From Atriophallophorus winterbourni (taxonomy: Eukaryota; Platyhelminthes; Trematoda; Plagiorchiida; Microphallidae), in the NCBI GenBank assembly GCA_013407085.1, contig JACCGJ010016197.1, forward strand, positions 1 to 64,000: DNA of 64,000 nucleotides. Reading direction: 5' to 3'. The notes below the pieces were generated by a model. The model ran no database searches, had not been told where the DNA came from, and worked only from the letters and a program-made list of their open reading frames with translations. Both the position numbers and the translations under genes were made by a program. How positions within the stretch are numbered: position 1 is the first letter of the stretch; every line of letters starts with the position of its first letter. Shown piece by piece: positions 1 to 11,210 of the stretch.

Positions 1-234
1 TTTGTCGGCCAGCTTTTCTCTTCGATTGCGGGCTCGGCACGCAACACAGAAAAATAATATTCCTTCATTTGTATGTGTTGTTAAACAATCGTAAAGCGAC
101 TTAGGAAACTTCGAGCATCTCAGATGCTGCCAAGAATCACAGCGATCGCATTGGAGGGCAGCAACATCGTCTAGAACATCCACGGCACATTTTGCGCAGT
201 TGTTGCGTTCGTTTATCTTATCAACGCGACTCAT
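1..234 (-). CDS. N-terminal part of a PHD-finger protein, probably a LINE ORF1 (runs off the window)
   Basis: An ATG at 234 opens a frame of 78 codons that is still open at the window edge. It encodes a complete C4HC3 zinc finger: Cys pairs at residues 13/16 and 29/32, Trp 35, His 37/Cys 40 and Cys 63/66. The Trp two residues before the His is typical of PHD fingers. PHD-type ORF1 proteins are known in CR1-group LINEs, and the intact ORF1 at 61981-63309 has the same finger at its N-terminus with a different sequence. I therefore infer the 5' end of a second CR1-type element, reading leftward out of the window. There is no decay in the visible part. A host PHD protein cannot be excluded, because only the first domain is visible. 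The start was chosen as the only in-frame ATG ahead of the finger. Confidence 0.6.
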   Translation of the reverse strand, partial: MSRVDKINERNNCAKCAVDVLDDVAALQCDRCDSWQHLRCSKFPKSLYDCLTTHTNEGILFFCVACRARNRREKLADK

Positions 235-695
235 TTCGTGAGAAGAATATTGTAAGTCAAGGAAGATGCAAAATAAATCTCTAACAGCAGACGTGCGTGA
301 AGAATTCGTATCGCGTAGCGTGGGAAATACAACCAAGTTGAATAACCAACTTTTTGTTTCAACTCTAGGAGTACGAATTATGTTGTCCATTTATATAGTT
401 TATATTTTTGAATTTTGATAGTCTTCTGTGTACACCCTTCATGTAAAACACTTAGATATTTTACGGAAACTTAGAGTGATGCAGAGATTGAAGGTCATGG
501 AGAATATTTTTTGAATTTTCCACGTTTTAATTTTTCTATTTGTAGTGAGTTATGATATTTTTATTAAACGCTTTAGCTATAATAACACATGGCAAGCTTG
601 TTTTAGAAAGTTCTCGATAAGGTCTGATTCCAAATAATTTATGCGAATTCATCTACATTCCCGATAGCATTTTTGTAAATATAAAACTTTTGCAG
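235..695. other. Non-coding stretch
   Basis: AT-rich, with no convincing frame. It could include the 5' UTR of the leftward element that starts at 234. I see no splice or promoter signal that I would defend. Confidence 0.3.
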
Positions 696-704
696 GACTT
701 GCTT

Positions 705-750
705 GTTCAGCTCAGTTTGAACAGTTCAGTTCAGTTCAATTCAGTTCATT
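705..750 (-). repeat. TGAAC/TGAAT pentamer run, LINE 3' tail
   Basis: On the plus strand this is a run of TTCAG and TTCAA pentamers. It lies exactly where the 3' end of the minus-strand LINE is expected, and it matches the tail of the short copy at 18178-18199. Confidence 0.7.
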
Positions 751-1086
751 TGCACAGGACAGTATGTGGCTAAAGAGCCGATCGAGCGTCCAAAATGGTT
801 TTCGGTGACAAGCTGCAGAGAAGCACCCACCACTGCCAAAACGTTTTTTTCTTTTTGTCTATTTGAAATCTTCGACGATCGCAACGCCAAGAGATTATCC
901 GGGTTGTATTCAGGAAGCACCGCGTTATAACCGATACTGGAAAAAAGCAGTTTCTCTTCACCAGCACGGTGAGAGGTCAGCTGAAGTAGCATCGTATATA
1001 ATAAATAAAAAAACACAGAGAACTCTAGTCCTTACTTTATTTACTGGATAACGCTATAAGATGAACTACCTAAGATTGTATAGTAA

Positions 1087-3800
1087 TTACGGAGAGTATT
1101 CAGGAAAAAACTTACCCCAGTTGCGGTCCAAATCCTGCTTAAAACTCGAGACGGTACTGCAGGATAAAAGTTCTTCTGGAAGAATGTTCCAGAATTTTGC
1201 AACCCTAAGGTTGAGAAAGTGTTTCCTGGGGTCTAGCCGACATCTTTTCTTAGTAATTTGAAGTGAATTGTCCCGGGTGCCTAGCTCGGGGCTTAAGGTA
1301 AAGAAGTCGTTCATTGGTACGCCACTCAAACCCTTCGAGATCTTGGAGGTTCCTATTAAGTCACCTCTATGGGAGAAAAAAATCGAGAGACATTAGGCGG
1401 GCAGTTTACGGTTTCCCTCGCTGACCCTCAATCATGCGACTTGCGAGGAGCTGTACGCTTTAAAGTCGAAAGATGTCATTTTGTAGTGAGGACACCACTC
1501 CTGAACACAATATTCGAAATATTGCCGAACTAATGCCTTGTACAGCGGCAGGATTACATCGGGTCTTCTGCTCGATAGCACTGATTTCAGCCGAAGATGT
1601 ACCTTGCGTGCACGCTGAGCCGCAGCGGCACATTGATCCTCCCATTTGAAGTCAGCCCTAACCAGTACTCCCAAATCCTTCAAACACTATGTTTCGTTAA
1701 CACTGAGGAAATTCCTCGCGACCTGGACCTTATTCTTTTTAACCAGTGCTGACAAGAAATGGCTCTTATTTAGGTTCTGTGGGGGATCCCACTCGTATGA
1801 CCAGTTTATGACCCGCTCAAGTTCGTGCATCAAGGAATCTCCATCCCTTCATCCAATGAACTTCATATCATCCGCGGAAATAAAACATGGGCACTTCAAA
1901 CCAGACGTCAAGTCATCAATGAAAATTAGGAATAGAAGAGGACCCAGTACCTAACCTTGATGGACACCACTGATCAAGTCGGTTTGGCTAGACAATGTGG
2001 ATCCAACTCGAACTCTGAATGTCCTACGTGTAAGGAATGCTTTTATCTAAACAAGTATACTACCCTGTATGGTCTTTGCTGCTAGCTTGATCTCTAGAAG
2101 GTGGTGACTCACGGAATCAAAAGAATTGCTGAAATCTAAGTAGAGGGCTCCGGTTTGCTTTTCTTCGTCCAGCATTTTAGTTGCAGTATCGAGAAAACTA
2201 AGAAGGTTAGTCAGGCACGATCTACCTTTAAAAACTCCATGTTGAGTTACACTCAACAGAGAATGCCGACTAAGATGCTGTAAGATTTTTTTCACAAATA
2301 GTTTTTCTAGTACTTTTGAGATGATGCTAGTCAGACTGTCAGGTCTATAGTTCCCAAAATTTGACATGCAACCATCCTTGTGTATTTGCAAGACTATAGC
2401 TTCCATTCACTTTATGGGAACAACTTCTAGTTGCAGGCATAAATTAAAGAGCTGGCACACGGTTCGGTAAGAACTGAGGCAAAATTTTCAAGCATAATTC
2501 AGTAGATGCTCCCTCAGATTTGTTGACCCGAACATGGATAAATGCGTCCTATACTTCAGCCTCAATAAAGGACAACTCATCTAATACATGAACACCAGGT
2601 GTCAGGTCAAGCAGAACTGACAGTGCGTTTGAAGAATTATTCCGTCGTTGAACGCTACTAAAAAACCCTGAAAAGCAGTCGCCTTAAATAGGTCGTTATC
2701 AGCTACTTTTCCGTCTACCAGTTTGAAATCTCCCATGCTATCCCTAGTTTTTCCTTAGGACTGTGCCTAGCTATGAAACGTTTTCGGGTTGGATTTAGCA
2801 TCTCTAGCTAAAGATAACTCAAAATCCTGTTTAAGCACACGCTCTAATTTAACACAGGCATTCCGAGCGGTTTTGTAGCGGGCCCAAGAACCAGAAGTAA
2901 GGAAAAGCTTATATTGCCGCCATGTGCGAATCCGTTCACGGGTAGACCTACGGACTCGCAAAGACCCCTAGTGTGGCCCTTGATGACTTCTCACACACAG
3001 CAGCGGAGCGAGCCTGTCTCGTAACTCGTGTAAATACTTACAAATTCTATCCTAGTTTACAATTACATTGGAATCGCTAGATAACTGAAGGGAAGATTCT
3101 GAAGTCTGCAAGAGTAAACACCAGACTACAAGCCTGAAATTGCGTCTAGGACGAGAAAAAGGTTCGCGAAAACGCAATATAGCTTCGAAGTTTATCATCA
3201 CGTGATCGTTTTTGCCGAGCGGCGGTAGGTACTTTAAATACGTAATGGCTTCTAGCTAGGACGACAATACCAAGTCAAGAGTAGATGGAGTTCATCCATG
3301 GCGAAACCTTGTAGGATCATTGACATGCTGGTGCTACGGATGATTATCGAACCATTCGAGGCAGGTGTCAGATTGCTGGGTGACTACACAGGTGGTGACA
3401 GGCCAATCTATGTCTGAGAGATTGAAATCACCCAAGATAAGTACGCAGTGAGCTGAGTGAAACTAACCGTCGAGTGTCTCAATGAGCTGTGTAAACCCCT
3501 GTTGGGATGCACTGGGTGTGACGTAGACACAAGCAATTGCGAGCGATGACTTGTAGTGAGTCAGGATAATCGTAACAACTTAGACGTTTCTAACGGCTAG
3601 AGATATCCCTATCGCATCTAATAACGAGATACTGTTCGCTGATGTTTACCGGCACCTCATCAATCGCAGACAGCCAGGTCTCAGAAACAGCAATATCCTT
3701 CGGGTGTTACTGAGCCACGCAGAGAGAAAGTTCAGTCCACTCATTCCTTATGCTGCATACATTTGCGTAAAATACTTGGAAAAATGTCGAGCGGTCGCAG
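1087..3800 (-). pseudogene. Decayed CR1-like ORF2 (endonuclease and reverse transcriptase)
   Basis: Endonuclease remnants are at about 3800-3050: an N-terminal YANV-type motif, SETWL (catalytic Glu), ILGDFNL (catalytic Asp/Asn, near 3430), STLDLVL and a DH pair near 3200. The linker at 2961-2767 ends in the ELSLARDAK motif common in CR1/L2 proteins. RT fragments include NYRPDSLTS (about 2350), YLDFSNSFDSVS (motif A, about 2130), SGVHQG followed by VLGPLLFL (motif B, about 1960) and ADDMKF (motif C, about 1870). The C-terminal part at 1683-1087 holds KDLGVLV and the FWNILPEEL block. The frame is broken by many stops and shifts, so the element is dead. Clade assignment to CR1/L2 rather than Jockey is by eye. 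Confidence 0.8.
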
Positions 3801-3823
3801 ACTATTGAATATCTAGATATTCC

Positions 3824-5520
3824 CCCTAGTCTTCATGAGCTCAATAAGGCATTCGACCGCATAGTAAATAGGAAGGCACCTGGTGACAAGGGAATATCCC
3901 CTGAGCTCATCAATTGCTGTAGAGCAGCATCATTAAAATCACTTCACCATTTGCTTTTTAAGTGTTTGTAGGAGGAGTGTGTCCCAAAAGAGATGCCAGA
4001 CACAAAGATCATCACGCGATTCAAGAATAAGAGAGATAAATGCGGCTACAACAATTACAGAGGAATCACTTTTATGAATGTTGTAGGCAAATTGTTCGCT
4101 AGTCTTGATGATCCAGGTAAAAGATGTAGCTGATAGAATTTACACCGAATCTAAATGTGGCTTTCGCAAGAAAAGATCAACCGATGATATGATCTTCTCC
4201 CTGAGACAACTTCAAGAAAATTGTCGGTAACAGCGTATGCCATGAATTTTTGTTTGTTTTTGTTTTGTTTTTATTGATTTACGGAGGCATTCGACTACGT
4301 CAGCAGGAAGGGTCTTTTCAAAATGCTTGATTTGATAGGCTGCCCCCCAAGAGCGCTGAAGCTCGTTATTTCGTTTTAATGAGACATGAAGGGCTCAGTC
4401 CATTTCAACGGTTGCAGATCAGAAGCCTTCGAAATTCGCCGAGGTGTCAAACAAGGGTATGTTCTTGCTCTCAAGCTGTTTGGCAACTTCTTTGCTCTGC
4501 TTCTGAAGCACGCTTTCAGAACGAAAAGATAAGGCATCCACCTATGCACGCGAGGTGATGGCAAGCATTTTAACCTGAACAGGTTAAGTGCATAAACCAA
4601 GACACGAAATGTGCTAATCCCTGACCTGGTGTTCGCCCACAATGCAGCCTTTATTGCTCACTCCAAGGAGCATCTCCATGGCCTGTTTTTCGTCGGCATG
4701 CAAAGACCTCGGGCTGAAATTCAGCAACAGCAAACCAAAGTCCTTAGTCAAGGGACTGTATCGCCACCAATCATCACTGTTGGAAGCTGTCGGCTTGAAC
4801 CAGTACATTATTTTATATACACAATTGCGGATAACCCCGCGCGAGTTACGGAGATTGATAAGCGGATTTGCAGAGCAGCTGCGATTTTGTCCTGATTGAA
4901 CTCTCGTGTTTTTGGCGAGCGCAAGTTGACTGTAAAGACAAATATGATGGTATACAGCGCGTGCGTACTAAATGCTTTACTGTACGACAGTGAAACCTTA
5001 ACCACCCACGCAAGACACGAGTTGAAGCTGAATGCTTTCCATCTACGAAACGTCCGTTGTATGTTGAACATATCGTGAATGGACAAAGTGACTAATGCTG
5101 GAGTGCTTTCAAAACCTGGTCTACAGAGCAAGTTCAGCGTTTTCCGACAGCGCCGCAGGCGGTGGCTCGGTCATGTCTTCAGAATGAAGAATGGTCGTAT
5201 TCCGAAAGATCTTCTCTATGGTGAATTGCAATAAGAAAGTCGACCATTAGGCAGTCAGAACTTGCAGTGCAAAATGTTTGCAAAATAGATATGAAAGCTC
5301 ATGTCATTGACTTCGCGAGTTGGGAAGAACTTGCTCTTGAGGGCTTACATTGCAGGCATTGTGTGAAGCGTCGTCTGCAAGCTGGTGAGGAGCAAATACA
5401 TCTCTTGGCTCCAGAACGTAGTTCACGCTGCCGGCGTGATGCAATACAACCGATTTCTGACTATCGTTGCTAACGCTGCAGGGAGAGCTTGTTTCTCCCG
5501 AATCGGAATGTTTAGTCATT
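3824..5520 (+). pseudogene. Decayed RTE-type reverse transcriptase with C-terminal domain
   Basis: Recognisable blocks in order are RKAPGDKGISPELI (about 3870), NYRGITFMNVVGKLFA (about 4050), EAFDYVSRKGLFKMLDLIG (motif A region, about 4285), RRGVKQGYVLALKLF (motif B, about 4437) and a motif C relic near 4615-4650 (LVFAHNAAFIA, YADD lost). They are followed by the LLYDSETLTTHARHELKLNAF thumb block (about 4975), RRRRWLGHVFRM (about 5150), and the DMKAHVIDFASWEELAL and SDYRC zinc-ribbon-like end (5290-5475). The order and wording match RTE/SR2-like ORF2 proteins. Stops, frameshifts and an 80-bp insert of T-rich sequence near 4230-4270 interrupt it. Confidence 0.8.
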
Positions 5521-5600
5521 CATAAAGCTGTTGTACATGAAAATTCATGCGATTGTGATATACATCCATGGTCGACATCGATCAACGGAGGCCAACAACA
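3824..5600 (+). mobile_element. RTE-clade LINE fossil, RT to 3' end
   Basis: The element begins abruptly inside the pre-RT region and continues to the 3' UTR, which contains the block TGTGATATACATCCATGG (about 5554-5571). A related block with the pattern TGTACATCCAYNGTAGACATC occurs at 25196-25217 and, inverted, at about 31978-32000, and marks RTE 3' ends in this window. The 5' part (endonuclease) is missing. The join with the minus-strand CR1 fossil has no unique spacer, so one inserted into or recombined with the other. Confidence 0.75.
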
Positions 5601-6027
5601 AGAGATCAATTAATTAGGAACTTATTTTTGGAAAGATTTAGGAATGGATTACCACACGTTGAGATAAGAGTTTTGGTGATGCAGTTTTATTTTTATCTGG
5701 AGATGTGTTGCGACATTTGCTGTTGCTTGGTATCGATGAAACCACTGCACTTATTGATGTCAGTTTAATTAGATCGGTAAAATGTAGACAGTTGTCAGTT
5801 TTCGTCAACGCGACGTATGTTTTTTAGAAGGCTTACGTAAGTAGTATGATGAGTGAGTTGTATATGTTCAGGGAGATATTTTCTTTATATTGCAAGCAGC
5901 AGAAACGGTAATGGTTAGAAGTCTATAGCGTGTAAATGAATTCCCTATAAAACCTACTAATACGCAAAGATGATAATGTTAATTTTCGGACGTGACTCGC
6001 AACTAAATGAAGTCACTTACTAAAGTA
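5601..6027. other. Non-coding stretch
   Basis: I see no coding signal, repeat or RNA gene here. Confidence 0.3.
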
Positions 6028-6049
6028 ATGTGTTCCTCATAACCCCCGC

Positions 6050-6100
6050 ACTTACACAACACAATCGGTTTATGGCTGTTTGTATCCATCAGGTGGAGAC
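6050..6100 (-). ncRNA. Degenerate hammerhead ribozyme motif
   Basis: Reading on the minus strand, a CTCCAC stem I strand is followed by CTGATGG (consensus CTGATGA), a decayed stem II with AAACA loop and GCC, then ATAAACCGATT and a GTG stem I return strand. The A-to-G change in the core and the poor stem II predict no activity. Confidence 0.45.
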
Positions 6101-6163
6101 AGTAGGATGGAGTGCAGTGTGCCTTGGAACACTGGTATTATGGTCACCGAAACTGATCCTACT

Positions 6164-6210
6164 GTCTTCATCTGATGACGGCAAACAGTCAAAAATCGGC
6201 AGTGGTGTGT
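6164..6210 (+). ncRNA. Degenerate hammerhead ribozyme motif
   Basis: CTGATGA (6172-6178) is followed by CGGC, loop AAACA and GTCA, then AAAATCGGCA and GTGG. The first conserved box is intact. The expected GCCG-GAAA is changed to GTCA-AAAA, so stem II loses one pair and the second box is mutated. It is the partner of the motif at 6050-6100. Confidence 0.5.
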
Positions 6211-6236
6211 AAGAGCGGGGTGTGTGAGAAACACAT

Positions 6237-7226
6237 TACTTTGGCCATCCATAAGCGCCTGAATTTACTTACTGTTTTTTATCATGTGGTTTTGAGTTAG
6301 ATTTTATAAAAATAATTCTGTCAAATAAATGTAGCATTGATGACCAAGTGGAAAATCTGGTGAGACGTGTAATGCCTGAAGTAGTTGTGACATTCTTTTT
6401 TCATACAATCAATTGTAGTTATGACTATTCGCAGTACATATTCATCAAATCTATCGCTGAATTTGTGCTTTCTGCATTTATTCATGGTGGATATTACCAT
6501 CAGTATTCGCATGTATTGTAATCGTTTAGGCGTGTAATGTAAGATTTCTAGTTTATAAAATTTTAATTACCCCACGTGTTTCATTAATTATAAATTGTGT
6601 GTATATGTTGGTCGTATCGAACAGTCCGCTTGTATCAATCAAATTAATAAGAAGTCTCAAAGTTCAAACATTTCCTTGATATTATATTGTTTCTTAGAAG
6701 CTGTTCCCTGCTTATAATAAACCAACGTGATGCATCGTGACATATTATAACTTGTCGTGGAAAGCTATGTTGTTTAGTAATTACTTAACTGATTCTAGTA
6801 GCCATAGCTGTTAACAACTAGACTGAAAAACGTTTTTGATCATTATAAAGTGATATCAATGATTGCAAAACATTGAAAAAGCGGAAGCAAGTTCGAATTA
6901 TTGAAACAAAGACAAAGCTGACAAAAATCCGTGTAAAATAAAGGAAATGTCACGGAAGTAACTCAAAGTTATTGTGATCAGTATTATTTTTCTTAGGGAA
7001 TCGGTGACAGCTGTTGTAATCTGACTGCTTCTATGATCTCCGCTTCTTTTTTCTGTGAAAGTGAAAATAAATATATTTGATATCAAAATGCATAATGATC
7101 GCAAAAAAGATGCAGCGATAAAAAACGAAGAAGAACATGAATTATGAGTAAATGTTTTGATGATAAAGAAATAATCAGTGAAGAATAGGTGATAAACTGT
7201 TGGAATGAGAAAAAAACTTTATTAAT
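6237..7226. other. Non-coding AT-rich stretch
   Basis: No coding or repeat signal that I recognise. Confidence 0.3.
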
Positions 7227-7265
7227 TGGAATAGAAAGAAAAGTTGATGATGATGATGATGATGA

Positions 7266-7316
<51 letters not shown>

Positions 7317-7405
7317 TGGATGGATAGATGAATAGATAGATAGATAAATTGATAGATAGTGAGATGGATGGATAGATAGATATATTGATTGATTAATTGA
7401 TTTGT
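7227..7405. repeat. Compound microsatellite (GAT)n-(AT)n-(GATA/GATG)n
   Basis: Runs of GAT are followed by about 22 AT dinucleotides (from about 7268), then mixed GATA and GATG tetramers. Any reading frame over it is a product of the repeat. Confidence 0.9.
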
Positions 7406-8960
7406 TAGTTGCTGATTGATAATTCGAGGGCGCGATCATTGATTGATTTCTCTATTAGCGACATAACGTAAAACAAATCAATCAAATCCATAAGCAGTTA
7501 TCATCGAGTTGCTTAGTCATTGAGTGCAAGGTAATTTGCTCACAGTATTACTCTAACAACAGTTCTTCGAGTTAAAGGGAAGAGACCATCTGACTAAACG
7601 TTTCCTAAGAACACTATGAAAACCATGATTGGAAATGCTTTGATAATTAATTAAATATTCTCAGGTACAACCTTGATTCGTTGAATTAATCAGTATACTC
7701 GTATTGAATTTTTGATAATCGATAGCATAGGTCAATTTTCGACGCCTCCTCTGACGTTTTGCAATCATAACGGATGCATAACATACAGCAGATTAATGTC
7801 ATGTATTTCTCAACCTTCTCAGATGCCGATTTGTGACCAGTGTTGATTGTTAAAAATCAAGGATATTTTGTTGTTTGACACATAGTAACTCAACAACCAA
7901 CCTGAATAAATGTTATAAAAGTCGACATTCGATCAGCGATTCGAGCAACCTGACTCCGCGTGGTGACTGTTCGAATAACGATCGATAATATTCAATCATT
8001 CATCATCATTCATTCAACAATAATCAATAATACTGTTATTCAAGTTCTGTTTGTAAAACCTACATTAATTATTACATTTTGTGGAACGAGTGAGCGTCGT
8101 TTGTTTTCACTTCCATTCTTGGGTTGGTTATACAATTCAATACAATTCAATTCATTATTCTACGTTAGATGGGTATCTAAGAGTCACCCACTCAAATATT
8201 CATTCTGAATAATTTCCTCACACGACTCAAACGCATGCGTAACAACACAGTTGGAATAACTCATAGTATGGAAACCGTGTTGAATTTAATGCACCTAATC
8301 CTGTGATACATCAAAGCCAACGTATAATCGAACGAAATACTTAGGCGTCAACATTTGAAGCATCTATGGAGTCAACCATTCAAGTCATATTGATGAAATA
8401 TCCTTTTTATGGCTGCTGTTCAAACATCAGCCTACTGTTGATGTTTACCTAAACTAATATATAGCCCAAAAAACTAATTCTACAAAGCCTATAAACCAGA
8501 AAGTATATTTCTCAATTCACTGCGGTTCCAAAGCAGAAATATAAGTATCCGGAATTCCCCTTACGCCGAAAATTAAGAATGTTTTTCTTAACGCCAAGGC
8601 AAACTGTAATACAAACCATACTTTAATACCATATAGCTTTCATGTGGTTATTTCCGAAGCAGTTAGATATTACGTGAATTTCGCTTATTTTTTTTCACAG
8701 CATCAAATTTGTAGCAATTATTTGGCATATGAATATTGTAGGAATGAGTATCGACTAGCGAGCAATGCAGATTTTTCTCGCATCAAACATCAGCAACGTC
8801 AATTTCTATATGTTGAATTTGTTTTGAGTGCTTACACTCACCACAGCATCATTGAAACGGAAACGCGCGATATTTATTTCTAAATATTAAATCCTGGCTG
8901 GTTTACGATAGTTCCATCGAGGTCTCATGTAATTATTTCGTGATTGTATAATTTGATACA
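7406..8960. other. Non-coding stretch with a short CAATT run
   Basis: A short ATACAATTCAATACAATTC run lies near 8130-8155 and may be a LINE tail on the minus strand. Nothing else is supported. Confidence 0.3.
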
Positions 8961-9366
8961 ATGTGTGATTTGGTGTACAATGTGAATAATGACCAACAGT
9001 TTCTGGTGATAGAAAACATGCTATGGCGACGTACCTCCATTTCTTTTTTCACTTCTGAAGAAGGGAAAATTATGTTTTTCGTTATTCATACATATAACAC
9101 AATCAAAAGTCTCCCGAATGCAATTAGTTGGATTTTGCACTGGGAAAATGTTCCGGCAACAAGCTTCTTTGCTCTGCACTCTCTAGATTATCCCTATAAT
9201 TTACTCTGTTCCTGTGTGACATCTCATGATGTCTAAGTATTAGACTATCTATTACATGTTTATTTTATGCCTATTTCCTGAATGTATATTTACTATGATA
9301 TGGTAATTGTGAAGCTATGTGCTTTTTGTGACCATAAATTCTTGAATCTTGAATCTTGAAATGTTT
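8961..9366 (+). mobile_element. 3' end of a CR1 copy with TTGAATC tail
   Basis: The frame 8961-9236 shows a weak match to the end of CR1 ORF2 (SLPNAIS, compare NSLPIDI in the young element at 58957-63785). The stretch 9240-9366 is a 3' UTR that matches, inverted, the 3' UTR of the old CR1 copy at 57806-57905. It ends in three TTGAATC units at about 9338-9360, the same tail as the young CR1 at its 3' end. The 5' limit is uncertain. Confidence 0.7.
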
Positions 9367-10949
9367 CGTTGAGGATGCTAAGTATGTTCTGGTTTAGATT
9401 TGCCAATCTATAAGATAGTGTAATGGAAATGGATGCAACTGAGGCAGTTGTTCAAGATAGTCTTCATTTTTTAACCAGATCTCATTCCTAAAGTTTCATA
9501 CTCTATATTTCGAAAAGTTTTCAAATTGATTATTTATTAAATTTCTTCTTATTTTGACGTATCGAAATTTTTATGAAACTACAATATGGGTCGAATATTT
9601 ACTTCTATGATAAATGAGACGCCCATGGAGAATAATCTGCTGGGTTCCTGTTACAATTGAAATCTACAATTTTACTGTCTTTATGTTTGTAAGATTATTT
9701 TCATGAAAACGATTTTATTGAAATTAACTTTTTGTCAAGTTTCACAAGTAAAGTTTACCGAAGTTCAGCATTATACAAGAAAGAAAATATACCCACAAAT
9801 TCGCGTAATTTATTGTAGCGGAACAACATCCTGTAAACCTAAAACTATTTCTTTTATGCTGTTGTAGATTTCCGATAAAATCTCTCGTATATCTCTGATT
9901 GAATATTTATTAAGATGCGTATACATACTGACTGTGTACAAGCAATGTTTCTTTCTTTTGATGTGTTAAGATTTCTTGAAATAAATTGAATCGATATCGA
10001 TGAGAGAATGATCTTTTTTGGGAGAGGATTTCGCCATATCTTAAGAAGATGGTCACACGAATTGTATATATAGGATAATGTTCCGGCTGCATTGTCACAA
10101 ATTAACCAATATAATTTTATGTCATTGAAATTGTTCATTCTCCAAACGAAAAAAACTCACTTTTAAGTTTCTGTTCTATTGCTGACAACGAATAATAAAT
10201 TTGAGGTGAATTTATTGGTAGGAAAATACAACATGGTTGGCGCCAGCTGTTTTCAAGTGCCCTCACGGTATTACTAATTACCGTTTTCTGCTTACTCATT
10301 CAAAACGATCGATTGAATGTCAAAAATGTAAAAAATCTGAATAAATAATTTGTCGGAAAATGTCTGGACATCATGTACAGTGGTTCTATCTTCGTATTTG
10401 TCAGCGTAGGTCTAGCAGGTGACGCTTCCGATTCGTGCAAGTTTTCATCCTATAGCCGTGAGTTATTATAGACATGAATGTATCAATTGAATCTAGACAT
10501 TCGTTATGTGAAACATCAAGTATGACATTCTACTGAGATCTCATGCTACGTTCATTTGAAATCTGTAATACTCAGGGGTTTGCGATATACTTGTGATGCA
10601 GTTATGTCATAACCTCGCCGCCACAGTTGCCTCTGATTTAAAACCGCACCACACCGAAGTGAAAAATATTCACTGACAAAAGTTGGGAAAATAAATTTGG
10701 TTACACATCGGCTATCCATACAATGATTAGCATCACACTGGAGATACAGGAAGTGCAGTGTACTAGACATGAACACCATAACAAAATGCAAAACACCTCC
10801 ATCCGGTACAAAGCAAATGTGAGCCTCGTTGAAAGGCTCGACGACATAATTCATTGATTCATGATTTGAAGTTTGGGGGAAATTTCATTTTAACATTTCA
10901 AGTAACATTTGGTTCGGTAACGGGAGCAGATGGGTAATGTTAGCAGCTA
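9367..10949. other. Non-coding stretch
   Basis: A few frames of 60-100 codons (for example minus 9854-10138 and 10552-10854) show no motif I recognise and have AT-driven composition. Confidence 0.3.
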
Positions 10950-11210
10950 TTGAACGGTATGCTGTTTATCAAGGACTCATCTCTCAACATCAGACTTCGT
11001 CATCTTCCTGATAACATGGGAAATATCGTTTCCGATGTATCGCAAACGACTTCTCGAAAACGTAGCTTGGCTCTTTTTGAACGTCGCATTTTTCGTAACC
11101 TGCACAATATTTCCCATCCTGGCATTCGTGCTAGCGTTGATAAATTTACGTTTGGATTTATTTGGCCAAAAGACAGCGGGTATCTTCGGTCATACACTGA
11201 CACCCAAACC
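10950..11210 (+). pseudogene. Ty3/gypsy-type integrase N-terminal fragment
   Basis: The frame carries the HLPDNMGNIVSDVS block, then FRNLHNISHPGIRAS and FGFIWPKDSGYLRS. This is the layout of the His-His half of the integrase zinc-binding domain of LTR retrotransposons, where H-x3-H precedes a FVWP-type block. The Cys pair that should follow (CxxC) is absent; the frame instead reads YTDTQ. No RT, LTR or other pol domain is visible nearby, so this is an isolated scrap. Confidence 0.6.

Larger units (their letters stand above)
705..3823 (-). mobile_element. CR1-like LINE fossil with a TGAAC-repeat 3' tail
   Basis: One element can be followed in the minus direction from the start of the endonuclease (about 3800) through the linker, reverse transcriptase and C-terminal region (ORF end near 1087). 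A 3' UTR then ends in a run of TGAAC/TGAAT units at about 705-750. ORF1 is missing: at about 3824 the sequence switches to an RTE element on the other strand. The last 100 bp, just before the tail, recur at 17991-18199 in a short copy with the same tail. This supports reading 705-750 as the element's 3' end. Confidence 0.75.
6028..6236. repeat. Imperfect inverted repeat made of two hammerhead-like arms
   Basis: The left arm 6028-6109 and right arm 6154-6236 are reverse complements with mismatches. They start and end with AATGTGTT and AACACATT and are separated by about 45 bp. Each arm contains a hammerhead-like core, so the two ribozyme motifs sit back to back. Hammerheads in inverted terminal repeats are known from Penelope-like retroelements. 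I see no Penelope RT nearby, so this may be a solo or non-autonomous copy. Confidence 0.65.

Noticed and set aside
7083..7439. 118-codon minus frame rich in Tyr, Ile and Ser
   Set aside because: It is a translation of the compound microsatellite.
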